12,576 bases of DNA from an uncultured Saprospiraceae bacterium (GCA_937973565.1 CALJKQ010000011.1:1-12576), one strand, 5' to 3'. Numbered from the stretch's first letter, positions 1 through 7,983 are shown. Numbers and translations are program-made. The notes: a model not told the origin generated them from the letters alone.

Positions 1-105
1 ACAGTGATACTTGCTGATTCTATCATGAATTGTGATTTAAGTTGGTACAGCAAAGGAAAGGTGGGGATTTGTCTTTTTCAAAATGACATAATTAGATTTT
101 CCTGA
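1..105 (+). CDS. C-terminal tail of an unrecognised upstream gene (partial)
   Basis: Frame 1 is open from the first base to a TGA at 103-105, giving 34 residues that end in the sequence CLFQNDIIRFS. The other two forward frames close within the first few codons. The stop lies 6 bases before the ATG at 112, so it could belong to the same transcription unit as the next gene. I do not recognise the protein, and too little is visible to name a domain. The short open frame could also be chance, so confidence is modest. Confidence 0.4.
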   Translation, partial: TVILADSIMNCDLSWYSKGKVGICLFQNDIIRFS

Positions 106-111
106 AAAAAA

Positions 112-1560
112 ATGGTAAAAAGGTGTTGTAAAAATTTGAAAAACAATAAATTAGCAGTTGAATTTTCCTCAAAAATGCATACGCCAAAATTGTTTACTAT
201 TTTGTCTCAACTTGAAAAAGAAGAGTGGACATCGTGGTCAAAAATGTTAAAAGGCCAGACACAGGATGGAAGTGATGCACGCCAAATGGTGGAAATTGTG
301 CACAAAAACAAAAATAAGCTCTCAGAAATGGGGCAGGCTGAAGATATTCAGGTGCGATATTTTCCGGAGAGAACTGCCAAGTACGTATCCAATTTGCTTT
401 CTTCCCTTCTTTCGTTGACAGAAGACTGGATTGTGCTCAATCAATTAGAAAGAGAAGCTTATCAAAAAGAACTGGCGATGCTTCGGTGGTACAATGAAAG
501 GGGGCTTTATCAGCTGGCAAATGCCAGTGCTGAAACGATTGAAACGGGAATTGTTTCTAAGACCGGTCTCAGTTTGGTGAACCCTTTGGTCCTTTGGCAA
601 CTCAATTATTATCAGCATTTCAGCCACAACAACATCAAGAACGAGACAGGACCGGTGTTGATGGAAAAAATGGTCCATTCTTTTCAGGAGTTTGTTTTGA
701 ATCAAAGCCTTGTATTTCTTTGCGAACTCCAAAACTGGGGTAAAATTATATCGCAGCCTTTTGAAGCAGAGGTAAATATCTTACATCAGTTGTTGCTCGC
801 CGATACCCGGGTGCAGCACAGAAACTTCCTTTACGATTTGTTGTCCATCCTGAAGAATCACGATGTACAAACGGTCTGTACCCTCAAAGAAAGATTGTTT
901 GCGGGCGAAATTGCCAAGGGGGAGACCTTACATACCATTGCAACAATATATGTAACCCGGGCTTTTATGAAAATGAATGCCGCAGGATTTGAGGTGCCCA
1001 AAAAATTCTTGATTGAAATGATAGAGTATGGTCTTGAAACCGGCGTGTATTCCAATCATGGAAAATTGAGCACCTACAGTTTTCACAATCTGGTTATGAC
1101 CATGAGTGCCACTTTAGAATACGATATTGTCTGCGATTTTATCGAAAAGTGGGTAGTCAAAGTCAATACCCGAAATATAGAATCTACCAAAGCCCTGGCG
1201 ATGGCGTATAATTGTTTTTACCATCAGAAATTCAAAGAAATTCTCAGATACACCTGGAGGTCTGATTTTGAATTTTACCATCAAAAGATCATGGCATTGT
1301 GTCTGCATTGCATTGCATGTTTTCTTTCGCGCAATGAAGAGCCTGATTTATATCAATCTTCTTATAACAGCTTTAAAAATACGCTGCTGCGCAACAAGGA
1401 AAAAACGAGCGAACATGAATACAGAATCTATTCCAACCTGATTGATTTTTTGAAAAGGTGCGACGAAGAAGATCTTGCTGCCATTGATTTAAAGAATTAT
1501 GAAGTCATTATTTTCCGAAGTTGGTGTAAGGATGTGCTGGATGGAAAGTATAGGATCTGA
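112..1560 (+). CDS. Uncharacterised helical-repeat-like protein, 482 aa
   Basis: A single long frame encodes a charged, soluble, largely helical protein with no signal peptide, no membrane segment and no recognisable catalytic motif, so it is probably cytoplasmic. Segments such as LFTILSQLEKEEW (near residue 26) and many Leu/Glu/Lys-rich stretches with periodic aromatic residues suggest stacked helices of TPR or ARM type. That is inference from composition. The first 21 residues (Lys/Cys/Asn-rich) look unlike the rest. The internal ATG at 175 (MHTPKLFTIL) is a serious alternative start and would give 461 aa; the longest frame is reported here. The gene converges on the lipoprotein gene with a single base between the stops. 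Function unknown. Confidence 0.85.
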   Translation: MVKRCCKNLKNNKLAVEFSSKMHTPKLFTILSQLEKEEWTSWSKMLKGQTQDGSDARQMVEIVHKNKNKLSEMGQAEDIQVRYFPERTAKYVSNLLSSLLSLTEDWIVLNQLEREAYQKELAMLRWYNERGLYQLANASAETIETGIVSKTGLSLVNPLVLWQLNYYQHFSHNNIKNETGPVLMEKMVHSFQEFVLNQSLVFLCELQNWGKIISQPFEAEVNILHQLLLADTRVQHRNFLYDLLSILKNHDVQTVCTLKERLFAGEIAKGETLHTIATIYVTRAFMKMNAAGFEVPKKFLIEMIEYGLETGVYSNHGKLSTYSFHNLVMTMSATLEYDIVCDFIEKWVVKVNTRNIESTKALAMAYNCFYHQKFKEILRYTWRSDFEFYHQKIMALCLHCIACFLSRNEEPDLYQSSYNSFKNTLLRNKEKTSEHEYRIYSNLIDFLKRCDEEDLAAIDLKNYEVIIFRSWCKDVLDGKYRI

Positions 1561-1561
1561 G

Positions 1562-2020
1562 TCAAAAGCCGTCCATATCTTCGCCAACAATACTTGTGCC
1601 GCCGGCCTGGATGTTGCCGCCCTGGATCAATGCCTGAATATTGCCCTGACTTACACTGAGCTGTGCAGATGATTTATTGGTATAACTACTGCCTCCTCTG
1701 CCTGGATTTATTAAGATGCCCAAAGCCCCGCCGGTGTGGTTGGCGGTTACGGTAGAAGCAATATAAGAACCAGCAGAGCTGCCCCCGTACCAAGCTTGCA
1801 GGGACATCTGGTTGAAACCATATACCACAGCAATAAAAGAGTCAACCGGAATGGTGTCGCTCTGACTTTCTCCATAGGCAATGATCAGTGACAATTCACC
1901 TGCACTTCTGATGCCTGCAGCAGGAACGGCTGATTGAGCCGCCAATGTCAATTCATCTTTTTCGCAAGCGCAAAAGCTTAGCAGGGCAAGCGCGAAGCAT
2001 GCCAAAAATAATGTACGCAT
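1562..2020 (-). CDS. Putative surface-exposed lipoprotein, 152 aa
   Basis: The N-terminus is a lipoprotein signal peptide: MRT, then a hydrophobic stretch (LFLACFALALLSF), then Cys17-Ala18-Cys19. Taking Cys19 as the lipidated residue, the next residues are Glu-Lys-Asp-Glu. This fits the lipoprotein export signal known in Bacteroidota (X-K-[D/E]2-X just after the cysteine), which directs lipoproteins to the cell surface. The position of -1 Ala favours Cys19, although LSFC at Cys17 is also possible. The mature part is rich in Gly, Ser, Ala and Gln with alternating beta-prone segments and ends in GEDMDGF. No known domain was recognised. The start ATG (2018-2020) is the only one that gives the signal peptide. 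The gene converges on the 112-1560 gene. Confidence 0.8.
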   Translation of the reverse strand: MRTLFLACFALALLSFCACEKDELTLAAQSAVPAAGIRSAGELSLIIAYGESQSDTIPVDSFIAVVYGFNQMSLQAWYGGSSAGSYIASTVTANHTGGALGILINPGRGGSSYTNKSSAQLSVSQGNIQALIQGGNIQAGGTSIVGEDMDGF

Positions 2021-2118
2021 AATAATTGTGATTTGAGTTGTTAGAAAATTTGATGCAATGTGAGAGCGTAATAAATCGTTTTCCTCATCGCGGCTTTAGG
2101 TTTGGCCGACCAATGCAT

Positions 2119-2126
2119 CAAAGATA
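2119..2126 (-). promoter_or_regulatory. Candidate -7 promoter element for the lipoprotein gene
   Basis: On the minus strand this reads TATCTTTG, an exact match to the Bacteroidota sigma-ABfr -7 consensus TAnnTTTG, about 99 bases upstream of the lipoprotein ATG. No TTTG or TTG (-33 box) is visible 17-23 bases further upstream, so this is only a candidate. Confidence 0.3.
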
Positions 2127-2269
2127 GGGGCGGTTAGGGAGGGAGAAATATAACTTTGGTTATATAAAGAAGAGGAATTTTGGTGTAAGGTGAATACGGG
2201 CAGTGCCTTAGTACAATGATTTGGTATGTAAATCAAAGGTTTTGTATGTATTTAGTTACTTACTCGATG

Positions 2270-2289
2270 CCGTGCAAGGGATTGCACGG
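2270..2289. repeat. Perfect 8-bp inverted repeat with 4-base loop
   Basis: CCGTGCAA at 2270-2277 and TTGCACGG at 2282-2289 are perfectly complementary around a GGGA loop. No T-run follows on either strand, so this is not a typical intrinsic terminator. It lies a few bases from a second, stronger inverted repeat. Confidence 0.6.
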
Positions 2290-2300
2290 TTCACTCATTA

Positions 2301-2322
2301 TCGAGTGAAACCTTTCACTCGA
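2301..2322. repeat. Perfect 10-bp inverted repeat with 2-base spacer
   Basis: TCGAGTGAAA (2301-2310) and TTTCACTCGA (2313-2322) are perfect complements separated by CC. The core ACTCGAT recurs at 2262-2268, 2317-2323 and 2342-2348, with its complement ATCGAGT at 2300-2306, making a cluster of four copies in under 90 bases. It could be an operator array or the remnant of a palindromic repeat element. Confidence 0.6.
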
Positions 2323-2418
2323 TTTGCTCCGAAGTCGCAACCACTCGATCATGCCTTAGGTCATTATGTGCTGTGAACTTAATTATTTTGAAGTAACAAA
2401 TATTAAATTCTGGAAAGA

Positions 2419-2432
2419 TATATGTACATATA
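2419..2432. repeat. 14-bp perfect AT-rich palindrome
   Basis: TATATGTACATATA is a perfect palindrome centred between 2425 and 2426. It could be an operator for a dimeric regulator, but perfect palindromes of this composition also arise by chance in AT-rich DNA. Confidence 0.35.
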
Positions 2433-2911
2433 GCTAAGGCTGGGCAATTCTTTAGAAGTTTCTTGCATCATTGAAATGAAGATCAAAGCCCACATGTATT
2501 AATTTAGAAAGGAAAAAGGAAGGATTTTTGAACTTTTAGCAATTGGTAGTAATACAAGGATACGGATGGATACGACTCTTCATCTGGTAATTCCGTTCAA
2601 AGCTTGTGAGGAAAGTAGCTAGCTTAGCTATAGACTATTTTACTGACAAGTCTTAGCCTTCCTCTCAGTCGCTAAGTTTAAATTTTCAACTTGGCGGGCA
2701 CAATATTTCTTAGATTATTTTTTTAGTGGTGTGGCTCAAAATGAATCTCAGTTACTCCTTGTATTTAGAAGAAGAATTATTTTATAGAGAGAATTACGAT
2801 TTGCCAACGTTAACTTTACAAGATTCAAACCAATTTTCCAATTTCTAAAAATTGATTTACAAAAATATCAATCATTATTTGCAGTTAATTCAAAATTATA
2901 TTATATTTGTA

Positions 2912-2919
2912 ATGCTGAT
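2912..2919 (+). promoter_or_regulatory. Candidate -7 promoter element upstream of the M43 peptidase gene
   Basis: TATATTTG matches the Bacteroidota -7 consensus TAnnTTTG and lies about 155 bases before the ATG at 3075. The nearest TTTG upstream (2878-2881) is 30 bases away, longer than the usual 17-23 base spacing, so the assignment is weak. Confidence 0.25.
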
Positions 2920-3074
2920 GTAAAAATTTTATTCTCTAACTTTAACTCAATGTCTATGGATACACCACCTTTTTACGCCTAGTACAAGCCCTTTCTATTT
3001 ACACCCAATGAGACGTGAAAGATACTCCACGTGAAGAAGTGTCGCTATAAAATAATCTATCAAATATTTTTATT

Positions 3075-3170
3075 ATGAAAAAATCTAATATTGATTTATT
3101 AGGGGGGGGGCAAAATATTATACCTAATTTTATTTTATACTTTAAATATGGTTTCCTTTATTTCGGCTAA
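3075..3170 (+). other. Upstream start and out-of-phase N-terminal frame of the M43 peptidase gene
   Basis: The ATG at 3075 begins MKKSNIDLLGGG, the glycines being encoded by the G-run. With nine G the frame continues into a different reading and stops at TAA 3168-3170 after 31 codons. With eight (or eleven) G the same start would read KILYLILFYTLNMVSFISA and run directly into the M43 gene. That gives a basic N-region, a long hydrophobic core and a plausible cleavage site after ...ISA. This start is therefore the likely true start of the downstream gene in an 'on' allele. In the sequence as written it encodes only the 31-residue peptide. Confidence 0.7.
3102..3110 (+). repeat. Poly-G tract (nine G), probable slippage site
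   Basis: Nine uninterrupted G lie in an otherwise strongly AT-rich stretch, 9 codons after the ATG at 3075 and 37 bases before the ATG at 3148. Homopolymeric G tracts of this length at the 5' end of surface-protein genes are classic slipped-strand mispairing sites. A change of -1 or +2 restores the frame between 3075 and the peptidase gene. As written, a TAG (3100-3102) closes the peptidase frame just upstream of the tract. Confidence 0.75.
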
Positions 3171-6100
3171 AAATTTCGAAATTGAAGGAATAATTTGTTC
3201 GAAAAGCCCAGACTTATTAAGTAACAAAACAACCTACACAATACCTGTTGTTTGGCACGTTTTTACTCCATTAGCCAATCCCAATTCCTATCCAGATTAC
3301 TTAATACATGATGCATTGGCCACATTGAATGCCAATTTTAACAATTCAAAAATAACCGATGTTACTTTTAATTTTGTGTTGGCCAAAATTGACCCAGAAG
3401 GAAAATGTACAACGGGTATTACTTATCATGATTCCCCTTTGGTGGGTAGTTTGTCTCCCGTGTATGATGTCCCGCTAAAAAGTGCAGTTCACTGGGACAA
3501 TGCAAGGTATCTAAACATATATCAGGTAACGGAAATTGTGGATTACCTCGGACAGCCTACGACTGAAAGTGGTTATACAATACAACCTTGTTTGCCCCGA
3601 CCATACCAACCATCTTTTGCCGGATTTGATTGTAGTTTGGCAGGCAGTACTCCGGGATTTGACGAACGTGATGGAGTTGTAATCGAAGACGACTACCTGG
3701 TTGGGCTGACACATGAAGTAGGACATTGGCTTGGGCTTTTCCATACCTGGGGGCCTGATGGCTTTTATCCGCAACTTTACCCCTGGTGGACTCAATGTGG
3801 GGGTAATTGCGAAGCAAACGGGGATTTTATTTGTGATACTAACCCTATGCAGAGCTACGGCGGCCAAGGTACTTGTGATGAAAACACATGTGATCCTGCA
3901 GATCATTTTCCAGATCCAACTGATAATTTTATGTCCTACTCAGATCAATGTTGGCAAACATTTACGGCCAATCAATATGAAAAAATGTTGGAGATTTTGG
4001 ACTTTTGGAGACCTGATATCCATTCTTTGGTTAATTTAGAGGCGACAGGGGTAATTAATTTTGTGGAAAATATATCTTGCACCTCCTCTGGAGTTACTTG
4101 TTTCTATTCAGTATTTAATCTACCCAACAATGGGAAAATACGGACGGGCAATATTTATGTAAGCAATGGAGCACACCTTATTATTGATGATGATGTAGAA
4201 ATAAAGATGTGCAAAGGAAGTTATGTGTATATAGACAAAGGAGGTAAATTGGAGTTACGAGGAAAACTTACAGGTGATTCACCAGGTATTTGGGACGGCA
4301 TCATTGTAGAAGGAACCCTTACCAGTACATCAAATCAAACTACCTTTAAAGGTGTGTCTGGTTCAGTTATAGAAAATGCCAAAATAGGAGTAAAATTCCA
4401 GAATAGCTATAACCACAAATTTGGAAAACTTGAGTTAGATGGGGCCACATTCAATAATAATTTTACCGGAATTCAAATGCTGAGTAATGTTGACTATGAT
4501 TTCGAAACTGAAATTAAAAACTGTCAGTTTACTAATAGCGTTGTTGGCATACAATCCTTTATTGAATTGGAGCGAGCCTTAGATGTTTACGTGATTGACT
4601 GCGATTTTACAAACACTCATACAGGAACTGAGTTGGGGCAAAATGGTATTGGTGTGTACGCCAAAAGTTCTCGATTTTATGTATATGATGATGTGACGGA
4701 TATGGATTATTCGATAGGGTGTAATTTTTATGGCCTGGATTATGGCATTAGGATTGAATCTCTCAATTCAAGTAAATACAATTATATTTTTAACAATGAG
4801 TTTAAGAAATGCCAGTTTGGTATTTATAATCTCTCTTCAAATGCAGGAAGATTTGTTTTCAATAAATTCAGATTGGAAGAAGCTCCTCTTTCCGCAGTTA
4901 ATCGATACGGAATATACATTGATGGCTTTAATACCACCGCATCCATCCAGGAAAATTTATTTTCATCATCAAACTCATCTTCACCATCAATAGGAGTCTA
5001 TCATGATGATACAGGACAAGCCAATAAATTTGTAAGAAGAAATACTTTTAGTAATTTGAAATATGGAGTTGAGGCTACTAATGTAAATGCCAATAATTTT
5101 CAGGGAATACAGGCGCCAGGCTTACTTTATACGTGTAACAATTTTTCAAGTAATGAAAAAGATATCTATGCATTTACTGCTGATATTAATGTAGTTAACG
5201 TAAATCAAAAGGGTTTGGGTTTGGACATCAACTTCACACCTCCTATTTTAGTTTCTGTTGCTACAGGCAATAAATTTAGTGGCAGCACTGAGCCGGGATA
5301 TAGCAGTGTGCATAACAATATGCAATTTCTTGGCAACCCTCAAGTGCTGAGATATTATCGAAGAGAGATTTTGAATGAAATTCCTGTAAATCCGATTGCA
5401 ATTCAGGAAATACAAGACCAAAGTACTAATTGTACAAAGGAGGAATTTTCCTATCTTGAAGATGCACCGGAAGGAGGTGGTACTTCATATCTAAACTTGC
5501 CTGAAGGTGAGGCGGAATTATGGGGCAAGCTAAACTCTACATTAAAGCTTTTGACTGATTTGAGAAATGAATATGTTGAAATGTTTGATTCTAGGACCGA
5601 AGAAATTCGCAACAATAAATCAGAAGTTATCTGTAACACAACCATATATAAGGATGAAATATGTAGAAAACTTTTAAATAAGGTGCTAGGAGCTGATAGT
5701 ATAAATTTTGAAAAGCTGGAGACTATTATACTCAATTCTGGAAGTGATATTTCAATGTATGTTTGGTTGTTGAAGGAATATGTTCAAAGGCAAAATTGGA
5801 GTCAGGCCGACAATATTTATAACATCCTGCAATCAAATTACAGCGATGCATTTGCACATGATGTAAGTACTATAAATGACACATACAATGTAGTTAAATA
5901 TAAGCAGAATTTAGATCAAAGTGATATTAATACCCTGAAGGTAATAGCGGATTCTTACATAGGAAATGGTTCAAAGTGGGCTCAAACCATACTTTCTCAG
6001 TATGGCTTTCTTTACCATCCCAAGTTTGAAGAAGAAGGTCAAATTAGATCTTATAAGACTTCTGGAAGAGAGTTCAGTTTAATTGATTTTAGTGTAGCTC

Positions 6101-6315
6101 CAAATCCAGCTAATAATTCTATTTCGATTAATATTCCTTCGAGGGTAAATGAAGTATGGGTTGATATTACCAATGTGAGTGGAGTTAATGTCTTTTCCAA
6201 AAAATTGGCAAATTCTGCTACTCTTGATATAAGCAGCTTGGCAAACGGGGTTTACATCATACAATTTAATGATGGTAAATCAAGGATTCAGAAGAAATTT
6301 ATTAAAGTGAATTAA
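3148..6315 (+). CDS. Secreted M43 (pappalysin-type) metallopeptidase with beta-helix and T9SS sorting domain
   Basis: Residues about 30-295 form an M43-type zinc peptidase. The zinc motif HEVGHWLGLFH has ligands His189, His193 and His199 with catalytic Glu190, and a Cys-rich segment is followed by the Met-turn NFMSYSD (Met262). Residues about 305-720 show repeated short strands typical of a right-handed parallel beta-helix (for example TGIQM, VGIQS, YGIRI, FGIYN). About 768-960 is helical with YLEDAPEGGG at its start. The last 80 residues are a type A T9SS sorting domain with APNPANNS near 983 and an end of KKFIKVN. The product should be exported through Sec, passed through T9SS and attached or released outside, where it may cleave proteins. 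The start at 3148 leaves only the end of a signal peptide (MVSFISA). The ATG at 3075, one base out of frame across the G tract, supplies the rest, so this allele may be phase-off. Full length in the on state would be about 1079 aa. Confidence 0.93.
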   Translation: MVSFISAKNFEIEGIICSKSPDLLSNKTTYTIPVVWHVFTPLANPNSYPDYLIHDALATLNANFNNSKITDVTFNFVLAKIDPEGKCTTGITYHDSPLVGSLSPVYDVPLKSAVHWDNARYLNIYQVTEIVDYLGQPTTESGYTIQPCLPRPYQPSFAGFDCSLAGSTPGFDERDGVVIEDDYLVGLTHEVGHWLGLFHTWGPDGFYPQLYPWWTQCGGNCEANGDFICDTNPMQSYGGQGTCDENTCDPADHFPDPTDNFMSYSDQCWQTFTANQYEKMLEILDFWRPDIHSLVNLEATGVINFVENISCTSSGVTCFYSVFNLPNNGKIRTGNIYVSNGAHLIIDDDVEIKMCKGSYVYIDKGGKLELRGKLTGDSPGIWDGIIVEGTLTSTSNQTTFKGVSGSVIENAKIGVKFQNSYNHKFGKLELDGATFNNNFTGIQMLSNVDYDFETEIKNCQFTNSVVGIQSFIELERALDVYVIDCDFTNTHTGTELGQNGIGVYAKSSRFYVYDDVTDMDYSIGCNFYGLDYGIRIESLNSSKYNYIFNNEFKKCQFGIYNLSSNAGRFVFNKFRLEEAPLSAVNRYGIYIDGFNTTASIQENLFSSSNSSSPSIGVYHDDTGQANKFVRRNTFSNLKYGVEATNVNANNFQGIQAPGLLYTCNNFSSNEKDIYAFTADINVVNVNQKGLGLDINFTPPILVSVATGNKFSGSTEPGYSSVHNNMQFLGNPQVLRYYRREILNEIPVNPIAIQEIQDQSTNCTKEEFSYLEDAPEGGGTSYLNLPEGEAELWGKLNSTLKLLTDLRNEYVEMFDSRTEEIRNNKSEVICNTTIYKDEICRKLLNKVLGADSINFEKLETIILNSGSDISMYVWLLKEYVQRQNWSQADNIYNILQSNYSDAFAHDVSTINDTYNVVKYKQNLDQSDINTLKVIADSYIGNGSKWAQTILSQYGFLYHPKFEEEGQIRSYKTSGREFSLIDFSVAPNPANNSISINIPSRVNEVWVDITNVSGVNVFSKKLANSATLDISSLANGVYIIQFNDGKSRIQKKFIKVN

Positions 6316-6325
6316 ACAATTACGT

Positions 6326-6355
6326 TGGAGGTTGCATCATGCAACCTCCATTTTT
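6326..6355 (+). terminator. Intrinsic terminator after the M43 peptidase gene
   Basis: An 11-bp perfect stem (6326-6336 with 6340-6350) with a TCA loop is followed by five T. It starts 10 bases after the peptidase stop. Only 22 bases separate its end from the start of the next gene, leaving little room for a separate promoter, so some read-through is likely if the downstream gene is expressed from upstream. Confidence 0.9.
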
Positions 6356-6377
6356 GTTATTTGAAAGCAGACAAGAT

Positions 6378-7916
6378 ATGAAAGCGAATATTTTAATTGT
6401 TATATTGTGTTTAGAAACTTTTGCAGTACATTGTCAGATTGGCTTTAATAAAAAATTCAATCTGAAAAGTAGTAATGCTTTTATGGGAAGTATTATCAAC
6501 AATGATACCATATTGGTATTGGGATCCAGTACCGATTTTGTTAATGGATGGCAGTTTAGTACCATTGCCATTGACACGAATGGGCAGATTGTTAATACTT
6601 TTGATTATCAAAGGGACTCATTTCAGCTTACATCCTGGAGTGCCGAAAACTCTAAACTTATAACACGAGATGGAGAAAATTTGAATGTTTTGGCTGTTAA
6701 GGATTCTAAAAATGACGAAATAGAGATACATTTTGTTTTAACTAATGGCACAATAATAAAAAGTAAACAATTTAAAATAGCTTCATCGAAAGAAAGTAAA
6801 AGATTATTTGGAATAATAGAGGTCTCAGATGGATATTTAATTTCAGGACAGGTTCAATACACATCTTCAACATTGAAGTCATTTATATTAAAAACGGATT
6901 TGGAGGGAAGTAAAATTTATCTTAAATTTTATGGTGAAAAAGATTTTTGGTTTACTGGTAGTACTCTGTACCATTCTCCAATCAATGAGAATGAGGTTGT
7001 GCTTTATGGTAGTTACAACAGTCAAGGTTTTGGACATGTTGCTTTCTTTCACATTGACCACAAAACAGGAAATGTAGGTAGAATAGATAAAGTGCCAGGT
7101 CAAACAAAAAATATTGTTAAACCCTATTCAATATATTATAGCAGTCATTTCAACTCTCCAATCGGTTTGGGCATCATGTCAAATGAAAATCAAACCGAAT
7201 TGCTCCCAGCTTTGGTTGTATTTAATGATAGCTTTAAAGTGGTTAGAAAAGACTATTTTGGTATCAATGCCGATCAGAGGTACAATGGAGGTGATGTAGA
7301 AGAACCCTATCAATCAGCTCAAGATGAGGAAGGTAATATTTATGTGGCTACTATCCAGCTCCTTCCATTTAATGAAATTGAACCGCTTTATCAGGTAATA
7401 GAAGCGCTGTCTATTACTAAATTTGATAAAGAGCACAACCATCTTTGGACCACTATAGATACCGTATTTCACGACGGCATGTACCATGGCTATGCGGGTT
7501 ACCTTTCAGGCGTATCAGTTTCTTCCAGTGGATGTGTATTTATTACAGGTCATTATGCGGGCCCCAACCCCGATGAAGGAGGAGTTTGGAGGAACACCGC
7601 TTATCTTCTTAAATATGACAAGGACGGCTGTAAAGTGGGAGGGTGTAGATTGGTAAATGCAGAAGAAGATGTAATTTTGGAGAAGCAGGTGAAGGTTTAT
7701 CCTAATCCAGCAAATTCCTCAATAGCAATTATGCTGCCATCGGACATAAGAGAAGTAATAGCTGAGATTAGGGATATAAATGGTTTAAGTATATTAAAGG
7801 AGGAGTTATCAAGTTCTGCTACTATTGACATCAGTAATTTGCCTAACGGTATTTATGTCATTCAATTTTCAGATGGTAAGTCGATGGTTCGGAAAAAATT
7901 TATTAAAGTGGATTAG
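6378..7916 (+). CDS. Secreted T9SS-sorted protein, paralog A (512 aa)
   Basis: The start chosen is ATG 6378, which opens a Sec signal peptide (MKANILIVILCLETFAVHC, then QIGFNKKF). An upstream in-frame ATG at 6339 lies inside the terminator hairpin and is unlikely to be used. The mature part consists of repeated beta-strand units with motifs such as LVLGSSTDF, DGYLISGQVQY, VVLYGSYNS and VFITGHYAG, suggesting a beta-propeller-like fold; no catalytic motif was seen. From about residue 436 a type A T9SS sorting domain begins (PNP at 442-444) and ends KKFIKVD, very like that of the M43 protein upstream. Residues about 194-370 are identical to paralog B downstream. Likely a cell-surface or secreted protein whose role (adhesin, binding protein) cannot be told from sequence. 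Confidence 0.9.
   Translation: MKANILIVILCLETFAVHCQIGFNKKFNLKSSNAFMGSIINNDTILVLGSSTDFVNGWQFSTIAIDTNGQIVNTFDYQRDSFQLTSWSAENSKLITRDGENLNVLAVKDSKNDEIEIHFVLTNGTIIKSKQFKIASSKESKRLFGIIEVSDGYLISGQVQYTSSTLKSFILKTDLEGSKIYLKFYGEKDFWFTGSTLYHSPINENEVVLYGSYNSQGFGHVAFFHIDHKTGNVGRIDKVPGQTKNIVKPYSIYYSSHFNSPIGLGIMSNENQTELLPALVVFNDSFKVVRKDYFGINADQRYNGGDVEEPYQSAQDEEGNIYVATIQLLPFNEIEPLYQVIEALSITKFDKEHNHLWTTIDTVFHDGMYHGYAGYLSGVSVSSSGCVFITGHYAGPNPDEGGVWRNTAYLLKYDKDGCKVGGCRLVNAEEDVILEKQVKVYPNPANSSIAIMLPSDIREVIAEIRDINGLSILKEELSSSATIDISNLPNGIYVIQFSDGKSMVRKKFIKVD
6957..7489 (+). repeat. 533-base identical repeat, copy 1 (inside paralog A)
   Basis: Base-by-base reading shows this segment to be identical to 8563-9095 in paralog B, in the same orientation and at the same residue position in both proteins. 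Sequence immediately on either side has diverged, including at synonymous sites. This is best explained by recent gene conversion between the tandem paralogs. Confidence 0.93.
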
Positions 7917-7924
7917 ATATTTAC

Positions 7925-7958
7925 TTTGGAGGTTGCCTGAGGTAACCTCCAAATTTTT
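7925..7958 (+). terminator. Intrinsic terminator after paralog A
   Basis: A 13-bp stem (7925-7937 with 7941-7953, one G-T wobble) with a TGA loop is followed by TTTTT. It begins 9 bases after the stop codon. Its left arm shares TTGGAGGTTGC with the terminator after the M43 gene, showing the two 3' ends are related. Paralog B starts only 25 bases further on. Confidence 0.9.
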
Positions 7959-7983
7959 ATATTGAAATAAAATTTTACAGGCC

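Larger units (their letters stand above)
2021..3074. other. Gene-free region of about 1 kb with short inverted repeats
   Basis: No convincing gene lies between the lipoprotein start and the ATG at 3075. The region is AT-rich and holds several short perfect inverted repeats (2270-2289, 2301-2322, 2419-2432), two matches to the Bacteroidota -7 box (listed separately) and probably the promoter and leader of the M43 peptidase gene. A 35-codon frame at 2741-2848 is the longest small ORF noticed, with no support. No tRNA, recognisable riboswitch or transposase remnant was seen by eye. Decayed mobile DNA cannot be excluded. Confidence 0.6.

Noticed and set aside
2151..2158. TAACTTTG on the plus strand as a promoter -7 box
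   Set aside because: No -33 element at suitable spacing and no gene starts within several hundred bases downstream.
2604..2672. Imperfect long stem between GAGGAAAG and CTTCCTC regions as a structured RNA
   Set aside because: Pairing is limited to about six bases plus scattered matches; not above what AT-rich DNA gives by chance.
2741..2848. 35-codon frame (MNLSYSLYLEEELFY...) in the gene-free region
   Set aside because: Very short, AT-rich, no recognisable feature and no promoter or context support; likely chance.
3511..3906. Minus-strand open frames inside the M43 peptidase gene
   Set aside because: They lie opposite a strongly supported zinc-peptidase domain and show no domain features of their own.
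6339..6377. ATG at 6339 as the start of paralog A (adds 13 residues, MQPPFLLFESRQD)
   Set aside because: The codon lies in the loop and right arm of the intrinsic terminator at 6326-6355, and the added residues precede a clear signal peptide starting at 6378.
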